A stretch of 64,000 bases of DNA. It comes from Candidatus Cloacimonadota bacterium. Its GTDB lineage: Bacteria > Cloacimonadota > Cloacimonadia > Cloacimonadales > Cloacimonadaceae. The DNA lies in assembly GCA_020532085.1 (NCBI GenBank), contig JAJBAV010000007.1, positions 1-64,000 on the forward strand, in the 5' to 3' direction. Positions 9,885 to 18,336 of the stretch are shown here, one piece after another; within the stretch, counting starts at the first letter, position 1; every line of letters starts with the position of its first letter. Both the position numbers and the translations under genes were made by a program. Below the pieces are notes generated by a model. It was not told the origin of the DNA. It made no database searches and worked only from the letters and a program-made list of their open reading frames with translations.

Positions 9885-9918
9885 AAAAAACGGGTGTCCA
9901 TTAGGATGCCCGTTTTTT
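9885..9918 (+). terminator. Intrinsic terminator, copy 2
   Basis: AAAAAACGGG pairs with CCCGTTTTTT, as at 8139-8172, including the upstream shared string GATAACAATTAGCGCAGTCC. It ends the kinase transcript and is part of the duplicated cassette. Confidence 0.85.
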
Positions 9919-9955
9919 CTATGAAACCAGCATAATCCAGAACATAGGAGGATCC

Positions 9956-10159
9956 ATGCAGAAGATCATCAGCTTCATCCTGTTGGCCGCCCTGCTCATC
10001 GGCATGCTGGCATTTTCAGCTTGCCAGCCCCCGCAGGAAAAAACCGAAACCGAGCTGGAATCTGCCGCCCCGGAATCCGGCTCCGACCAACCCGCCTCGG
10101 ACACGGAACTCATTAGCACGGAAGCGGATACCCTAAGCACCACCCAAGGTCAAAACTGA
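9956..10159 (+). CDS. Small acidic lipoprotein, paralogue 2
   Basis: 67 aa; MQKIISFILLAALLIGMLAF then lipobox FSAC, followed by a Pro/Glu/Ser-rich chain sharing SDQPASDTELISTE with the protein at 8206. A ribosome site (aggagg) lies before the ATG, and a strong terminator follows at 10190. It forms the right copy of the duplicated cassette around the kinase. Function unknown. Confidence 0.75.
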   Translation: MQKIISFILLAALLIGMLAFSACQPPQEKTETELESAAPESGSDQPASDTELISTEADTLSTTQGQN

Positions 10160-10189
10160 TTTAGACAAGCATCCCACCCAAGCAGTATC

Positions 10190-10217
10190 ACCGGCAGCAC
10201 CCTGCCGGTATTTTTTT
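10190..10217 (+). terminator. Intrinsic terminator after lipoprotein paralogue 2
   Basis: ACCGGCAG pairs with CTGCCGGT around a 4-nt loop, followed by A and an uninterrupted run of T. The equivalent place after paralogue 1 (about 8440-8466) keeps only a degraded version. Confidence 0.85.
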
Positions 10218-10244
10218 CCCGCTGAAGAACGGACAGAATAATCT

Positions 10245-10547
10245 GGCTCTCTTTCAAACCGAGTGGGTTGAGTGACAAAATGACCGAAGAACCTTAACCC
10301 AACAAGTATCGTTCGTCATTCCGGACACAGGTGCTTTGGCGCCGGAGATCCGTCGGGGTCCTCGCCGGACAACCTGTTGGCCGGAGCCGGTTTCCGGGTC
10401 TGGCACAGCTGGAGTCGATGCTCCTGCGTCGCTCGACTCCAGCATCTCTCGACTCCAGCTTCACCGCCCGGAATGACGGAACGGGAGAAGGCGTTGGAAA
10501 GTTTGTATCCAGCCGATCCCTCCACCCACACGATGCGAAAGAGAGCC
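10245..10547. mobile_element. MITE-like element, copy 3
   Basis: A 303-bp segment bounded by 24-bp imperfect inverted ends: the left begins GGCTCTCTTTC and ends GTGGGT, and the right begins ACCCAC and ends GAAAGAGAGCC. Inside is a second inverted pair, CGTCATTCCGG and CCGGAATGACGG. It has no transposase. The left end matches those of the elements at 15419 and 42630 (GGCTC, TTCAAA, GAGTGGGT). Confidence 0.6.
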
Positions 10548-10773
10548 AAAAATGCTTACCCCCCGCAACGTCCTGTCAGTTACGCCATGAGCGCTCGCTT
10601 CCATCCTCCTCCCACGTTGCCCGCGTGATCATCGCATCAAACGCGGCCATCAGGCGGGAGGCGCGTCCGGAACCCGGGAAATGGCCTTAATGGCCAAAGG
10701 GGCACCGTTTCGCTCCTCCGCAGGGTCCCCGGCCACTTCACCCTCACGCCAACGTATTTCGCGTCTGGGCTTT

Positions 10774-10797
10774 ACCCACCCGATTTGAAAGGGTGCC
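10774..10797. repeat. Solo MITE-like inverted end
   Basis: ACCCACC then GATTTGAAAGGGTGCC; its reverse complement resembles the left ends of the MITE-like family (GGC, CTTTCAAA, GTGGGT). Preceded by GGGCTTT, as at 19824-19847. Confidence 0.45.
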
Positions 10798-10933
10798 AAT
10801 AATCTGCTCACTACAGGGAGGCCGTCTTTCTGGCTCAGATTCATTTATTCTGGGTGAAACAGAGGACGCTCCTTCGAACCAGGCGGGAGATTCGGTGGTT
10901 TTCGCAAGGTTCAGCCCGGAGTGGGTAGATCAT

Positions 10934-11059
10934 GGCGAGGGCGGGAACCGAGCGCCAAGACGGAAGGAGGGGGCGGGAACCGAGCGCTAAGACGGAAGGC
11001 GAGGGCGGGACTGAGCGCCAAGACGGAAGGCGAGGGCGGGACTGAGCGCCAAGACGGAA
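10934..11059. repeat. Four tandem copies of a 31/32-bp GC-rich unit
   Basis: Units at 10934-10965, 10966-10997, 10998-11028 and 11029-11059 share GAGCGCCAAGACGGAA and GAGGGCGGGA with a few substitutions. There are no spacers between units, so this is not a CRISPR array. Confidence 0.85.
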
Positions 11060-11061
11060 GG

Positions 11062-11245
11062 CGGTGGCTTCAGCCACCGTGTCCCGAAATTATTGGAGCA
11101 GGAAAAAGACGATGTCCGGTCGGCTTCAGCCACCGGAGATGGGATCGGCCTGCCCTGGCGTTGGTAAAACATGCCGGCGGTTGAAACCGCCGGAGATCGT
11201 ATCCCTTGGGCCGCTGATGCCCGGGAACGGTGGCTGAAGCCACCG
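11062..11245. repeat. Cluster of four REP-like palindromes
   Basis: Palindromes at 11062-11079 (CGGTGGCTTCAGCCACCG), 11116-11136, 11173-11192 (CCGGCGGTTGAAACCGCCGG) and 11228-11245 (CGGTGGCTGAAGCCACCG). They have a common GGYGGYT-AACCRCC plan and are spaced about 55 bp apart. They could be REP-like elements or transcript-end structures. Confidence 0.7.
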
Positions 11246-11259
11246 CCTTCCGCCTTGCG

Positions 11260-11446
11260 CATCAGGGTTTCACATCAAGGAAAATCAGGGGAGGTAAATC
11301 AGGGTCTCACATCAGGGTAAATCAGGGAGGATATCAGAGGATAAACCAGGTGGGCAAAGCAAGGATAATCAGGGGGGCAAAGCAGGGTTTCACATCAAGC
11401 AAAATCAAGGGGTAAATCATGGTTTCACGTCAGGATAGATTTGGGC
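11260..11446. repeat. Degenerate short repeats containing ATCAGGGTTTCACATCA
   Basis: Variants of ATCAGGGTTTCACATCAAG followed by AAATCAGGGG recur about four times with insertions. No reading frame or RNA fold explains it. Confidence 0.6.
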
Positions 11447-11669
11447 AGATAATCAAAGAAGCATAATTCCTCTTCCGCTTGAAGACCCTGCTCCCATGTC
11501 AATATGGGATCAACCAAGAATTTCCCAGAGTGAGGGTTCTGAGCAAAGCTTTGGCCAAGATCCCAAGCCGGAAAACATCTCTCAGAAAACACAAGTCCAA
11601 ACCGCTGCCTGTAAAGCGATTGCGGCTCCGAAGCCAGGCCCGGTCCAGGCTGCGTTGCGTCCGGCCGGC

Positions 11670-14087
11670 TCAGCCCTCCGCCCGGTTCATTTCCCGCAGG
11701 TGTTTGGCCAGGGGGCGTTTCACCAGTTCAGTAACCGCCAGATAGAGCAGCGCGAGGCCCAGGATCAAGCCCAGGTGGGCGGGCCGGGGAGCGTGGAATT
11801 CGAAGAATCCGGCGGTCCAGGGCAGCGTGGGCAAAGCCACCGCCAGCAGTATGGCGATGCCTGAAAGCGCGATGATCATTGGTGCCGGCCAGCCGGCTTT
11901 TTCGATGTTTTGCAGCGAACGGATGGAAAACAGCAACAGCAGTTCCATGGTTACGCTGGCGATGAACCAGTTGGTTTGCAGCACGCCGGGCTCAAGGCGG
12001 AAAAAGAGGCCGAAGCAGATGAGGTCGAAGATGGTGCTCACAAAGCCCAAAGCGAGGAAGGTGATGTAGAGCGAGCGGAAATCGTAGGTTTGGGGGCGTT
12101 CCACCTCGTTTTTGGGCACGCGGTCGAAGGCGATGGCCAGCATGGGAAAATCCGAGAGCAGATTGAGCAGCAGCAGTTGTTTGGGCAGCATGGGCAGAAA
12201 GTTGATGAAGACGGAGCCGATGGCCACGGCGTAGAAATGGCCAAAATTGGCCACCAGGGTGGCCCGGATGTATTTGAGCGTATTGGCATGGGTTTCCCGC
12301 CCGGAGCGGATGCCGTCCACGATCACGCGCAGGTCGTTTCGCAGCAGCACGATGTCCGCTGTCTCGCGGGCCACGTCGGCGGCGGATTCCACCACCAGCG
12401 AGACATGCGCGGCCTTGAGGGCCGGGGCGTCGTTGATCCCCTCACCTAGAAATCCCACCGTGTATTGCCGTTTGAGCAGTTTGATCAGCTGGAGTTTCTG
12501 CTCCGGGGTGGTGCGCGCGAAAACCCTGATCCGGCCAGCTTTGGCGGCTTGTTCCTCCGCGGGCAGGGCCAGGAAAGCGCCCGCTTCCGTGACCTCGTCG
12601 GCGCCGGTCACCAAGCCGGCCTCACGGCCCACGGCCTCCGCCACCAACAGGGCGTCGCCGGTGATCACGGTGATCTGAACATGCAGTTCACGCGCGGCTT
12701 TCACCGTTTCCAGGGTGCTGTCTTTCAGCCGGTCGATGAAAGAGACAAAGCCGGCGAATCTGGCCTCGCCCTCCTCGCGGTAGCTCACACCCAGGATGCG
12801 GTGGCCCTGGCGTTCCTCCTCCAGCAACCAGGCATTTAGGCTGTCCATGCCGGCCAAACCCTGGTCCATAAAGTATTCCGGGCTGCCGCGGCGGATGTGG
12901 ACGCGGGCGCCGGACGGGGTTTGCACCAAGGCCCCGTTGCTGCGCAGAGCGGGATCGAAACCCTCTTCTTCCAACACTTTAAAACCATCCAACTGCTTCC
13001 GCAGCTCATCCGAGACCGCTTCATCCAGGGCCCGGTCGAAGGGTTCGGGATTCTGCCTGTCCAGGTCGTGGGCGGCCAATCTGGCCAGCAGCAAAGGTTC
13101 GAAGGCCGCGCCCGGCGCTTGTTTGGCGCCCACCAGCGTGAGCTTGTTTTCAGTGATGGTGCCGGTCTTGTCCGTGCAGAGCAGATTCACTCCGCCGAGG
13201 TCCTGAACGGAGGAGAGCCGCTTCACGATCACGCCTTTTTTGGCGAAACGCAGGGCCCCGCGGGAAAGGGAAAACGTGAGCACCAGCGGCAAAGCTTCCG
13301 GGATCACGGAAACCGCCAGCGCGATGGCGAAGATCAGCAGGGTCGGCAGGTCCTTGCCCTTGTTCAGAAAGAGATTGGCCAGCACCACGAAGACGAGGGT
13401 GATCAGGGTCACGCGCAGGATGAATTTGCTGATGCGGTCGATGCCTTTGGTGAGTTCGCTTTCCTGCTGCACCTCGGAGGTGGTGGCGGAGATCGCGGCC
13501 AGCCGGGTGGAGGTTCCGGTGGCGGTTACCTCGGCCAAAGCGTTGCCCCGCACGATCACCACGCCCTGCAGCAATTGGTTCTTTTCAGTGGGTTCAACGC
13601 CTTCCGCCACAGCGTGTTTGGCCACCGGAATGCTTTCCCCGGTGAAGGTGGTCTCATCCGCCGTCAGGTCCCGCGTCTCGCGCACCACGGCGTCGGCGGG
13701 AACGATGTCGCCGGGCTTGAGTTTGATGATGTCGCCCGGAACCAGTTCCGCTGTGTCAAGTTCCTGGTCGCGCCCGTCCCGCAGCACCGTGATCCTGTTC
13801 ACCAGATAGCTCTTGAGGCTGGCCGCGGCGGCGTTGGCCTTGAATTCCTGATAAACGTTCAGGGCGGTGCCCAGAATGATGAAAAAGAGGATGAAGCCCG
13901 CGTCGGTGGCCTCCCCCACAAAAAAGGTGACCACCGCGGCGGCCAGCAGCAGGAGGTTGAAGATACCCTTAAGTTGGCGCCAGATCAGTTTAAACAGGCT
14001 GAACCGGCTTTCCGGCAACACGTTGCGGCCGTGAGCAGCCAGGCGGTCGCGGGCTTCCGCGGCGCTGAGTCCTGTCCATTGTTGCAT
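11670..14087 (-). CDS. Cation-transporting P-type ATPase
   Basis: 805 aa from MQQWTGLSAAEARDRLAAHG. This start has AAGGA 8 nt upstream; longer starts at 14096 and 14222 are less well placed. It shows the actuator TGES (FTGESIPVAKH), the phosphorylation site CTDKTGTIT, a hinge GEGINDAPALK (Glu replaces the usual Asp in GDG) and IPEALPLVLT in the M4 ion-binding helix. It has an N-terminal cation-ATPase domain and several C-terminal membrane helices. It pumps an inorganic cation across the inner membrane; type II/III is likely but the ion is not clear. It is divergent from the CARF nuclease and next to a repeat-rich region. Confidence 0.93.
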   Translation of the reverse strand: MQQWTGLSAAEARDRLAAHGRNVLPESRFSLFKLIWRQLKGIFNLLLLAAAVVTFFVGEATDAGFILFFIILGTALNVYQEFKANAAAASLKSYLVNRITVLRDGRDQELDTAELVPGDIIKLKPGDIVPADAVVRETRDLTADETTFTGESIPVAKHAVAEGVEPTEKNQLLQGVVIVRGNALAEVTATGTSTRLAAISATTSEVQQESELTKGIDRISKFILRVTLITLVFVVLANLFLNKGKDLPTLLIFAIALAVSVIPEALPLVLTFSLSRGALRFAKKGVIVKRLSSVQDLGGVNLLCTDKTGTITENKLTLVGAKQAPGAAFEPLLLARLAAHDLDRQNPEPFDRALDEAVSDELRKQLDGFKVLEEEGFDPALRSNGALVQTPSGARVHIRRGSPEYFMDQGLAGMDSLNAWLLEEERQGHRILGVSYREEGEARFAGFVSFIDRLKDSTLETVKAARELHVQITVITGDALLVAEAVGREAGLVTGADEVTEAGAFLALPAEEQAAKAGRIRVFARTTPEQKLQLIKLLKRQYTVGFLGEGINDAPALKAAHVSLVVESAADVARETADIVLLRNDLRVIVDGIRSGRETHANTLKYIRATLVANFGHFYAVAIGSVFINFLPMLPKQLLLLNLLSDFPMLAIAFDRVPKNEVERPQTYDFRSLYITFLALGFVSTIFDLICFGLFFRLEPGVLQTNWFIASVTMELLLLFSIRSLQNIEKAGWPAPMIIALSGIAILLAVALPTLPWTAGFFEFHAPRPAHLGLILGLALLYLAVTELVKRPLAKHLREMNRAEG

Positions 14088-14305
14088 TGCTGTCATCCTT
14101 GTGATGCGATTTTTGGCGGCGTGAGTCAGGTTTCTGATCAGTGATCGCCTCCCACGCCAACGGCTTTGCGGGCCAGGCGCGGAGGCAAGGTTTGCAAAAT
14201 CCCCGCGCGGCGGAAATGTCAAGCTAAAATTCCGCGGGCGGGAAAAGGGTTGACTTCAGCGGCGGGAGCAGGGAAGTTGTCCGCAAAAGCTTTCCGAGGT
14301 GATCG

Positions 14306-15379
14306 ATGTCCCGATATTTGGTGTCGCTGGTGGGGGAATTGGTGATTCCCAACCTTCTGTTGATCAAGACTTTGAGCGATTGTGACCACTATGTATTCCT
14401 CTGCCCCAGGGGCGGGGAGGCGCGGCAACAGGTCCAGCGCCTGTGCGCCGTTTCCCACATCGAAGCACCCCTGGTGCTGGAGATGAACGAATTCAGCCTC
14501 GAGAATATCGACACGGTCCTGAAAAACCAGCTGAACGACCCCGCGGCGGAGTATTGGGTGAATCTCACCACCGGTTCCCGGATCATGGCTCTGGCAGCCT
14601 TTGAGCACTTCCGGAAACTACGCTCCCAGATACTCTATCTACCGCCGCAGAGCAACACCTTCCAGCAGCTCTGGCCCAGCCACGTGGAACAGCACTTGCC
14701 GGTGAAGCACAGGCTGGATTTGGACAGCTGCCTGCAGGCCCACGGCGTGCAGGTTACGCGCAAATCACTGCAGCAGCACAGCCTGGGCCAGATGGAAGCC
14801 ATGTTCGCCATCATCACCCAAAACTCCAATTCCCGCTTCATGAGCAGGCTGAACCGCCTGGGCTCGGAAAACCGCGGGGCCAATGAAGAGAAAAGCCTGG
14901 CCCAGTTGAACCGAAAGTTCAGCCAGGCTTTGGGCATTTCCAGCCACGAAGTTGAAAGACCCGGCTGGCTGTCTTTCATCAAAGGCGCCTGGTTCGAGGA
15001 ATACATGGCGTACTGGCTGGGCAGAAGCGTGGGTGAGGTCTTTCACGGCGTGGTGATCGAACGGGACGGAGTGCAAAACGAACTTGACTGCGCCTTCATG
15101 CACGAGAACCGACTCCATTTCGTGGAACTGAAAGCCTCGGCCAACCTCGGCGACCTCAACGAGTTTCTCTACAAACTGGATTCCCTGGGCAAAGATTTCG
15201 GGCTGTTGCCCCGCTGTTTCCTGGGCATCGCCGATCCCGACGTGGAGCAGGGCCTGCGCCACAATCAGCATTACCTGCGCCGGGCCAGAATTATGGGCAT
15301 CCGGATCCTCACCTACAACCAGCTGAAACCGCAAAACATCGAGAAAAGCCTGCGGGAGGCACTGTTCAGTAACGGATGA
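14306..15379 (+). CDS. Card1/Can2-like CARF-domain nuclease (DUF1887 family)
   Basis: 357 aa. The N-terminal part (1-150) is CARF-like, with a short first strand (YLVSLVGE) and the ligand-loop motif NLTTGSRIMALA (86-97). The C-terminal part (about 225-340) is a PD-(D/E)xK nuclease core: Glu231/232 in GAWFEEYM, Asp261 in NELDCAF and Glu274-x-Lys276 in FVELKAS. This order matches DUF1887/Card1 proteins, which known members use as cyclic-tetra-adenylate-activated nucleases in type III CRISPR defence. No cas gene or CRISPR array is in the window, so the source of any cyclic oligoadenylate is not visible. The ATG has a weak AGGT upstream. Family assignment is by eye. Confidence 0.8.
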   Translation: MSRYLVSLVGELVIPNLLLIKTLSDCDHYVFLCPRGGEARQQVQRLCAVSHIEAPLVLEMNEFSLENIDTVLKNQLNDPAAEYWVNLTTGSRIMALAAFEHFRKLRSQILYLPPQSNTFQQLWPSHVEQHLPVKHRLDLDSCLQAHGVQVTRKSLQQHSLGQMEAMFAIITQNSNSRFMSRLNRLGSENRGANEEKSLAQLNRKFSQALGISSHEVERPGWLSFIKGAWFEEYMAYWLGRSVGEVFHGVVIERDGVQNELDCAFMHENRLHFVELKASANLGDLNEFLYKLDSLGKDFGLLPRCFLGIADPDVEQGLRHNQHYLRRARIMGIRILTYNQLKPQNIEKSLREALFSNG

Positions 15380-15759
15380 GGGCTTGACGCGGAGGGAAAG
15401 GGCGCTTGTTTTGAAAAAGGCTCATGTTTAAATAGAGTGGGTGCGACTGTGTCATCCCAGCGTAGGCTGGGATCCAGAACCTACTACCCGCCCCGCCCGT
15501 CATCCCAGCACAGGCTGGGATCCAGAAAGACATTCACATGTGCTAATTGCTTTAATTAACAAAGTGTACCAGTTCTGGATTCCAGCCTGCGCTGGATGAC
15601 GCTCGATTTTTCCCACCATGAATGAACTTGAGCCGAAAGAAAACCAAAAGAAGAAGCGATATAATCAAGAACTTATTCAGAGGGATAACCTGATGGTTTT
15701 AACCCCAATACGCAAACCCGATCTCTGTGTCTCTGTTCCTCTGTTTTTGTAATGGACTT
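15380..15759. other. Intergenic region holding a MITE-like element
   Basis: 380 bp between the ends of the CARF nuclease and fumarase beta genes. 15419-15634 is a MITE-like element; the remaining 15635-15759 shows no gene or clear terminator. Confidence 0.7.
15419..15634. mobile_element. MITE-like element, copy 1
   Basis: 216 bp with imperfect inverted ends: left GGCTCATGTTTAAATAGAGT(GGGT), right CCCACCATGAATGAACTTGA(GCC). Inside are two copies of TCATCCCAGC-GGCTGGGATCCAGAA and an inverted partner TTCTGGATTCCAGCCTGCG. No coding capacity. Same plan as 42630-42857. Confidence 0.75.
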
Positions 15760-16263
15760 TCAGACGATGGCGACGTAACAGGGAAGGTCTTTTACCACAA
15801 AGCGATGGATCGCCTCGGCACCCAGTTCCGGCCAGAAGTATGTTTCACGTGAAACCACGCACTGGGCCAGAAGGGCGGAAATGCCGCCCACACAGACCAG
15901 ATAGAGCGCGCCGTGCTGACGGATGGCGGTTTCGATTTCAGGCGAACGCTCGCCTTTGCCGATCATGACCTTCAATCCCATATCCAGCAAAGGAATAGTG
16001 TAAGGGTCCATTCTGTAAGAGGTTGTGGGCCCGAGCGAGCCGCTCGCCTGGCCTGGAGGAACCGGAGCCGGTCCGCAGTAAAAGATGGCGGTGGCGCTGA
16101 TATCGAAGGGAAGCGGCTCAGCTTTGTTGATCATTTCCACCAGGCGTAGATGCGCCTGGTCCCGGGCGGTGTAGATCTCACCGCTGAGCAGGACCTTGTC
16201 GCCAATCTTATAACCGGAGTATACCGCGGGTAAGGCGGGGAGGGTAAGTTCATGTATGATCAT
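15760..16263 (-). CDS. Fumarate hydratase class I, beta-type subunit
   Basis: 167 aa from MIIHELTLPALPAVYSGYK; an alternative start at 16287 adds 8 residues. The iron-sulfur hydro-lyase beta signature is present (GDKVLLSGEIYTARDQAHLR, FYCGPAPVPPGQ, GPTTSYRMDPY, MIGKGERSPE). With the alpha chain it makes the 4Fe-4S enzyme that interconverts fumarate and malate. It follows the alpha gene by 39 nt or less, in one operon. A tartrate dehydratase activity cannot be excluded. Confidence 0.9.
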   Translation of the reverse strand: MIIHELTLPALPAVYSGYKIGDKVLLSGEIYTARDQAHLRLVEMINKAEPLPFDISATAIFYCGPAPVPPGQASGSLGPTTSYRMDPYTIPLLDMGLKVMIGKGERSPEIETAIRQHGALYLVCVGGISALLAQCVVSRETYFWPELGAEAIHRFVVKDLPCYVAIV

Positions 16264-16302
16264 GTTTTGCTCAAGCTGGCCGGCCATGTTTCGCGTGAAA
16301 CA

Positions 16303-17178
16303 TCAGATCACCCGGGTGCTGCTCCGGTGGGCGTGGCAGTCAAGATTTACCGCCACGGGCAGGGAAGCTATGTGACGGGGCCGGGTGAGGATGGAAACTT
16401 TCAAGGCGGTGGTGGAACCGGCAAAGCCCATCACCCCCCTGCCAAGTTCATTTATGCGTTTGAGTATCCTCGCTTCCATCAACTCCAGTTCTGGGTCTTT
16501 GGGTTCATTCAGCATTAAAGCCCGTTTGGCCAGGATCGCGCAAGCTTCGAAATCACCTCCGATGCCGACACCCACAAAGACCGGCGGACATGGTTTTCCT
16601 CCGGCCGAAACAACCGTTTGGACCACAAAGTCCTCTATCTCCGCCAGGGTGGCGCCGGGCAGGAACATCCTCAGCGCGCTGCAGTTTTCCGCGCCGCCAC
16701 CTTTCAAGGCCAGGTGCAGGGTCAGTTTGTCACCCGGAACCTGGTTGAGGTGCAGAATGAAGGGCAGGGAAGTGCCTAGCGGTTCTGCTCCGGAAAGCCT
16801 GGCTTCACTGTCAGACACGCTGTTCCGCCCGGGATACGCGGCGAGGGAATCCCGCAGGTAATATTTACGCCAGGCCTCGCCGGCCGCCTCGCCGATCAAC
16901 TCTTCCAGGGTCCCACCCGTGATCAGCAGCTCTGTGCCGATTTCGGCGAACACGATCAGCAACCCCGTATCCTGGCAGAGGGGTAGTCGCTCCCGCGCGG
17001 CGAGCTGGTGATTTTGCAGAATGGCGGCCAGCATGTCGCGGGCGATCTCATCTGGTTCGCCGTCCAGGGCCCGGAGCAAAAGCTCAGCTGTTTCAGACGT
17101 AGGCCGGCAGAAAATTTCCCCAATGCCGGAAATCACCGCGGCCTTGATCTGAGTGGCGGAAACGGTTTTTACCGCCAT
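16303..17178 (-). CDS. Fumarate hydratase class I, alpha-type subunit
   Basis: 291 aa, typical of the separate alpha chain. Visible signatures include LCQDTGLLIVFAEIG, a conserved cysteine in GGAENCSALRMF and another in GKPCPPVFVGVGIGG, both expected [4Fe-4S] ligands, and the ending VAVNLDCHAHR. It pairs with the beta chain immediately downstream and sits 68 nt after the DUF58 gene. It acts in the cytoplasmic citric acid/reductive pathway; tartrate hydro-lyase is the alternative. Confidence 0.92.
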   Translation of the reverse strand: MAVKTVSATQIKAAVISGIGEIFCRPTSETAELLLRALDGEPDEIARDMLAAILQNHQLAARERLPLCQDTGLLIVFAEIGTELLITGGTLEELIGEAAGEAWRKYYLRDSLAAYPGRNSVSDSEARLSGAEPLGTSLPFILHLNQVPGDKLTLHLALKGGGAENCSALRMFLPGATLAEIEDFVVQTVVSAGGKPCPPVFVGVGIGGDFEACAILAKRALMLNEPKDPELELMEARILKRINELGRGVMGFAGSTTALKVSILTRPRHIASLPVAVNLDCHAHRSSTRVI

Positions 17179-17246
17179 GGCCCTTTAAACGCCCTCAGAG
17201 GCGTGTTTTTGGAGTTTTGGCCGTTTGCGCACATGCAAACCCTGCC

Positions 17247-18125
17247 TCATCCCTTTTTACGCATCAGGAGGTATCTCAGAAGCAGGTCTTCCAGCGGGGT
17301 GGCAGTGCTTACAGGGTTGTATTCCACCTGATATTGGTGACAGCCGGATTTGAGCTGGTTGATATGGCCGGAATAGCGGGACAAATATTCGCCCCTGATC
17401 TGCCAGGGGTTGACCACGATCTTTTCACCGGTCTCGCTGTCCACGAATTCGGTTTCCTGGCGGAAGCTGAATTTGTCTTCCTGGAGGTCGGTGATGTGGA
17501 AAACCAGCACCTCGTGATGCTGGGAACGGAAATGCTTGAGGCCCTCGATCACGCGGGCGGGGTCATCCAGCAGGTCCGAGATGAGGATGATGAGGCTGCG
17601 TTTGCGGATGGAGGACGCGATCTGGTGGAGGTTTTCCAGCAGGCGGGTGGAATCCTTGGGCTCCAGTTCGGCCAGCACGCGAAAGATCTGGCCCAGATAG
17701 CCGCGGTATGCCTTGGGCGGCAGCATGGAGGTGATCCGCTCGTTGAACGTGACCAATCCGGCGGCGTCTTTCTGCCCCACCATCAGCCAGGCCAGGGCGG
17801 CGGCCAGACGGCAGGCGTAGTCGATCTTGGTGCTGTCACCGGAGCCGTAAAACATGGAGCGGGAATGGTCCAGGATGATGTGGCAGCGCAGGTTTGTCTC
17901 TTCCTCGAAGCGCTTCACGTAATAGCGTTCGGTTTTGGCCACGATCTTCCAGTCGATGTTTTTCACGGGATCGCCGCTGTTGTATTCGCGGTGGTCGGAA
18001 AATTCCACGCTGAAGCCGTGGTAGGGGGATTTGTGCAAACCCACCAAAAAACCCTCCACGATCGCCCGGGCCTGCAGCTGATAGCGTTTCAGCCGGGCCG
18101 CGGTCTCCTCTGTGAGCAGGGCCAA
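17247..18125 (-). CDS. DUF58 / von Willebrand-like protein
   Basis: 292 aa. The DUF58 core signature is visible ([40 protein letters not shown]). It is followed by a vWA-like segment with the metal-site-like DHSRSM and a later SDLLDD strand. DUF58 proteins usually accompany MoxR AAA-ATPases, but no moxR is adjacent. It starts 3 nt after the DUF3098 gene in the plsC-to-fumarase operon. Cytoplasmic, exact role unknown. Confidence 0.88.
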   Translation of the reverse strand: MALLTEETAARLKRYQLQARAIVEGFLVGLHKSPYHGFSVEFSDHREYNSGDPVKNIDWKIVAKTERYYVKRFEEETNLRCHIILDHSRSMFYGSGDSTKIDYACRLAAALAWLMVGQKDAAGLVTFNERITSMLPPKAYRGYLGQIFRVLAELEPKDSTRLLENLHQIASSIRKRSLIILISDLLDDPARVIEGLKHFRSQHHEVLVFHITDLQEDKFSFRQETEFVDSETGEKIVVNPWQIRGEYLSRYSGHINQLKSGCHQYQVEYNPVSTATPLEDLLLRYLLMRKKG

Positions 18126-18128
18126 GCC

Positions 18129-18323
18129 TCAATCCTTGGGTTTGCTTTTATAGAGCAGCCCAAAGGGGATCAACACCACATAGGCCAGGATCAAAAGCAG
18201 CGGCGAGATGGTGATCTCGTTGGCGGACATGATCACATAACCCAGGATGAGCAGCACCGCCGCCACTCCCAGGATGATGAAATTTACGGGGCCCAGTTGC
18301 AGGCGGTCGTTGTTCTTGGCCAT
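18129..18323 (-). CDS. Small two-helix membrane protein, DUF3098-like
   Basis: 64 aa starting at MAKNNDRLQLGPVNF, with an AGGAG-type site just upstream. Two hydrophobic helices (FIILGVAAVLLILGYVIM and ISPLLLILAYVVLIPFGLLY) and a basic end fit DUF3098. It lies 13 nt after plsC and 3 nt before the DUF58 gene. Function unknown. Confidence 0.75.
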   Translation of the reverse strand: MAKNNDRLQLGPVNFIILGVAAVLLILGYVIMSANEITISPLLLILAYVVLIPFGLLYKSKPKD

Positions 18324-18336
18324 GATATCTCCTCTG

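Larger units (their letters stand above)
10160..11669. other. Gene-free, repeat-rich region
   Basis: About 1.5 kb without a credible gene. It holds a terminator, a MITE-like element (10245-10547), a solo element end (10774-10797), a 31/32-bp tandem repeat, four REP-like palindromes and a degenerate repeat near 11260-11446. Short open frames here are composed of these repeats and lack ribosome sites, so I do not call them. Its right edge meets the end of the P-type ATPase gene. Confidence 0.7.

Noticed and set aside
10331-10690. Open frames overlapping the MITE-like element
   Set aside because: They consist of repeat sequence, lack ribosome sites and have no recognisable product.
10934-11059. 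Regular 31/32-bp repeats considered as a CRISPR array
   Set aside because: The units are directly adjacent with no unique spacers, and no cas genes are near.
14306-15379. Idea that a complete type III CRISPR system is present beside the CARF nuclease
   Set aside because: Neighbours are a P-type ATPase and fumarase; no Cas10, Csm/Cmr, Cas6 or array found in the window.
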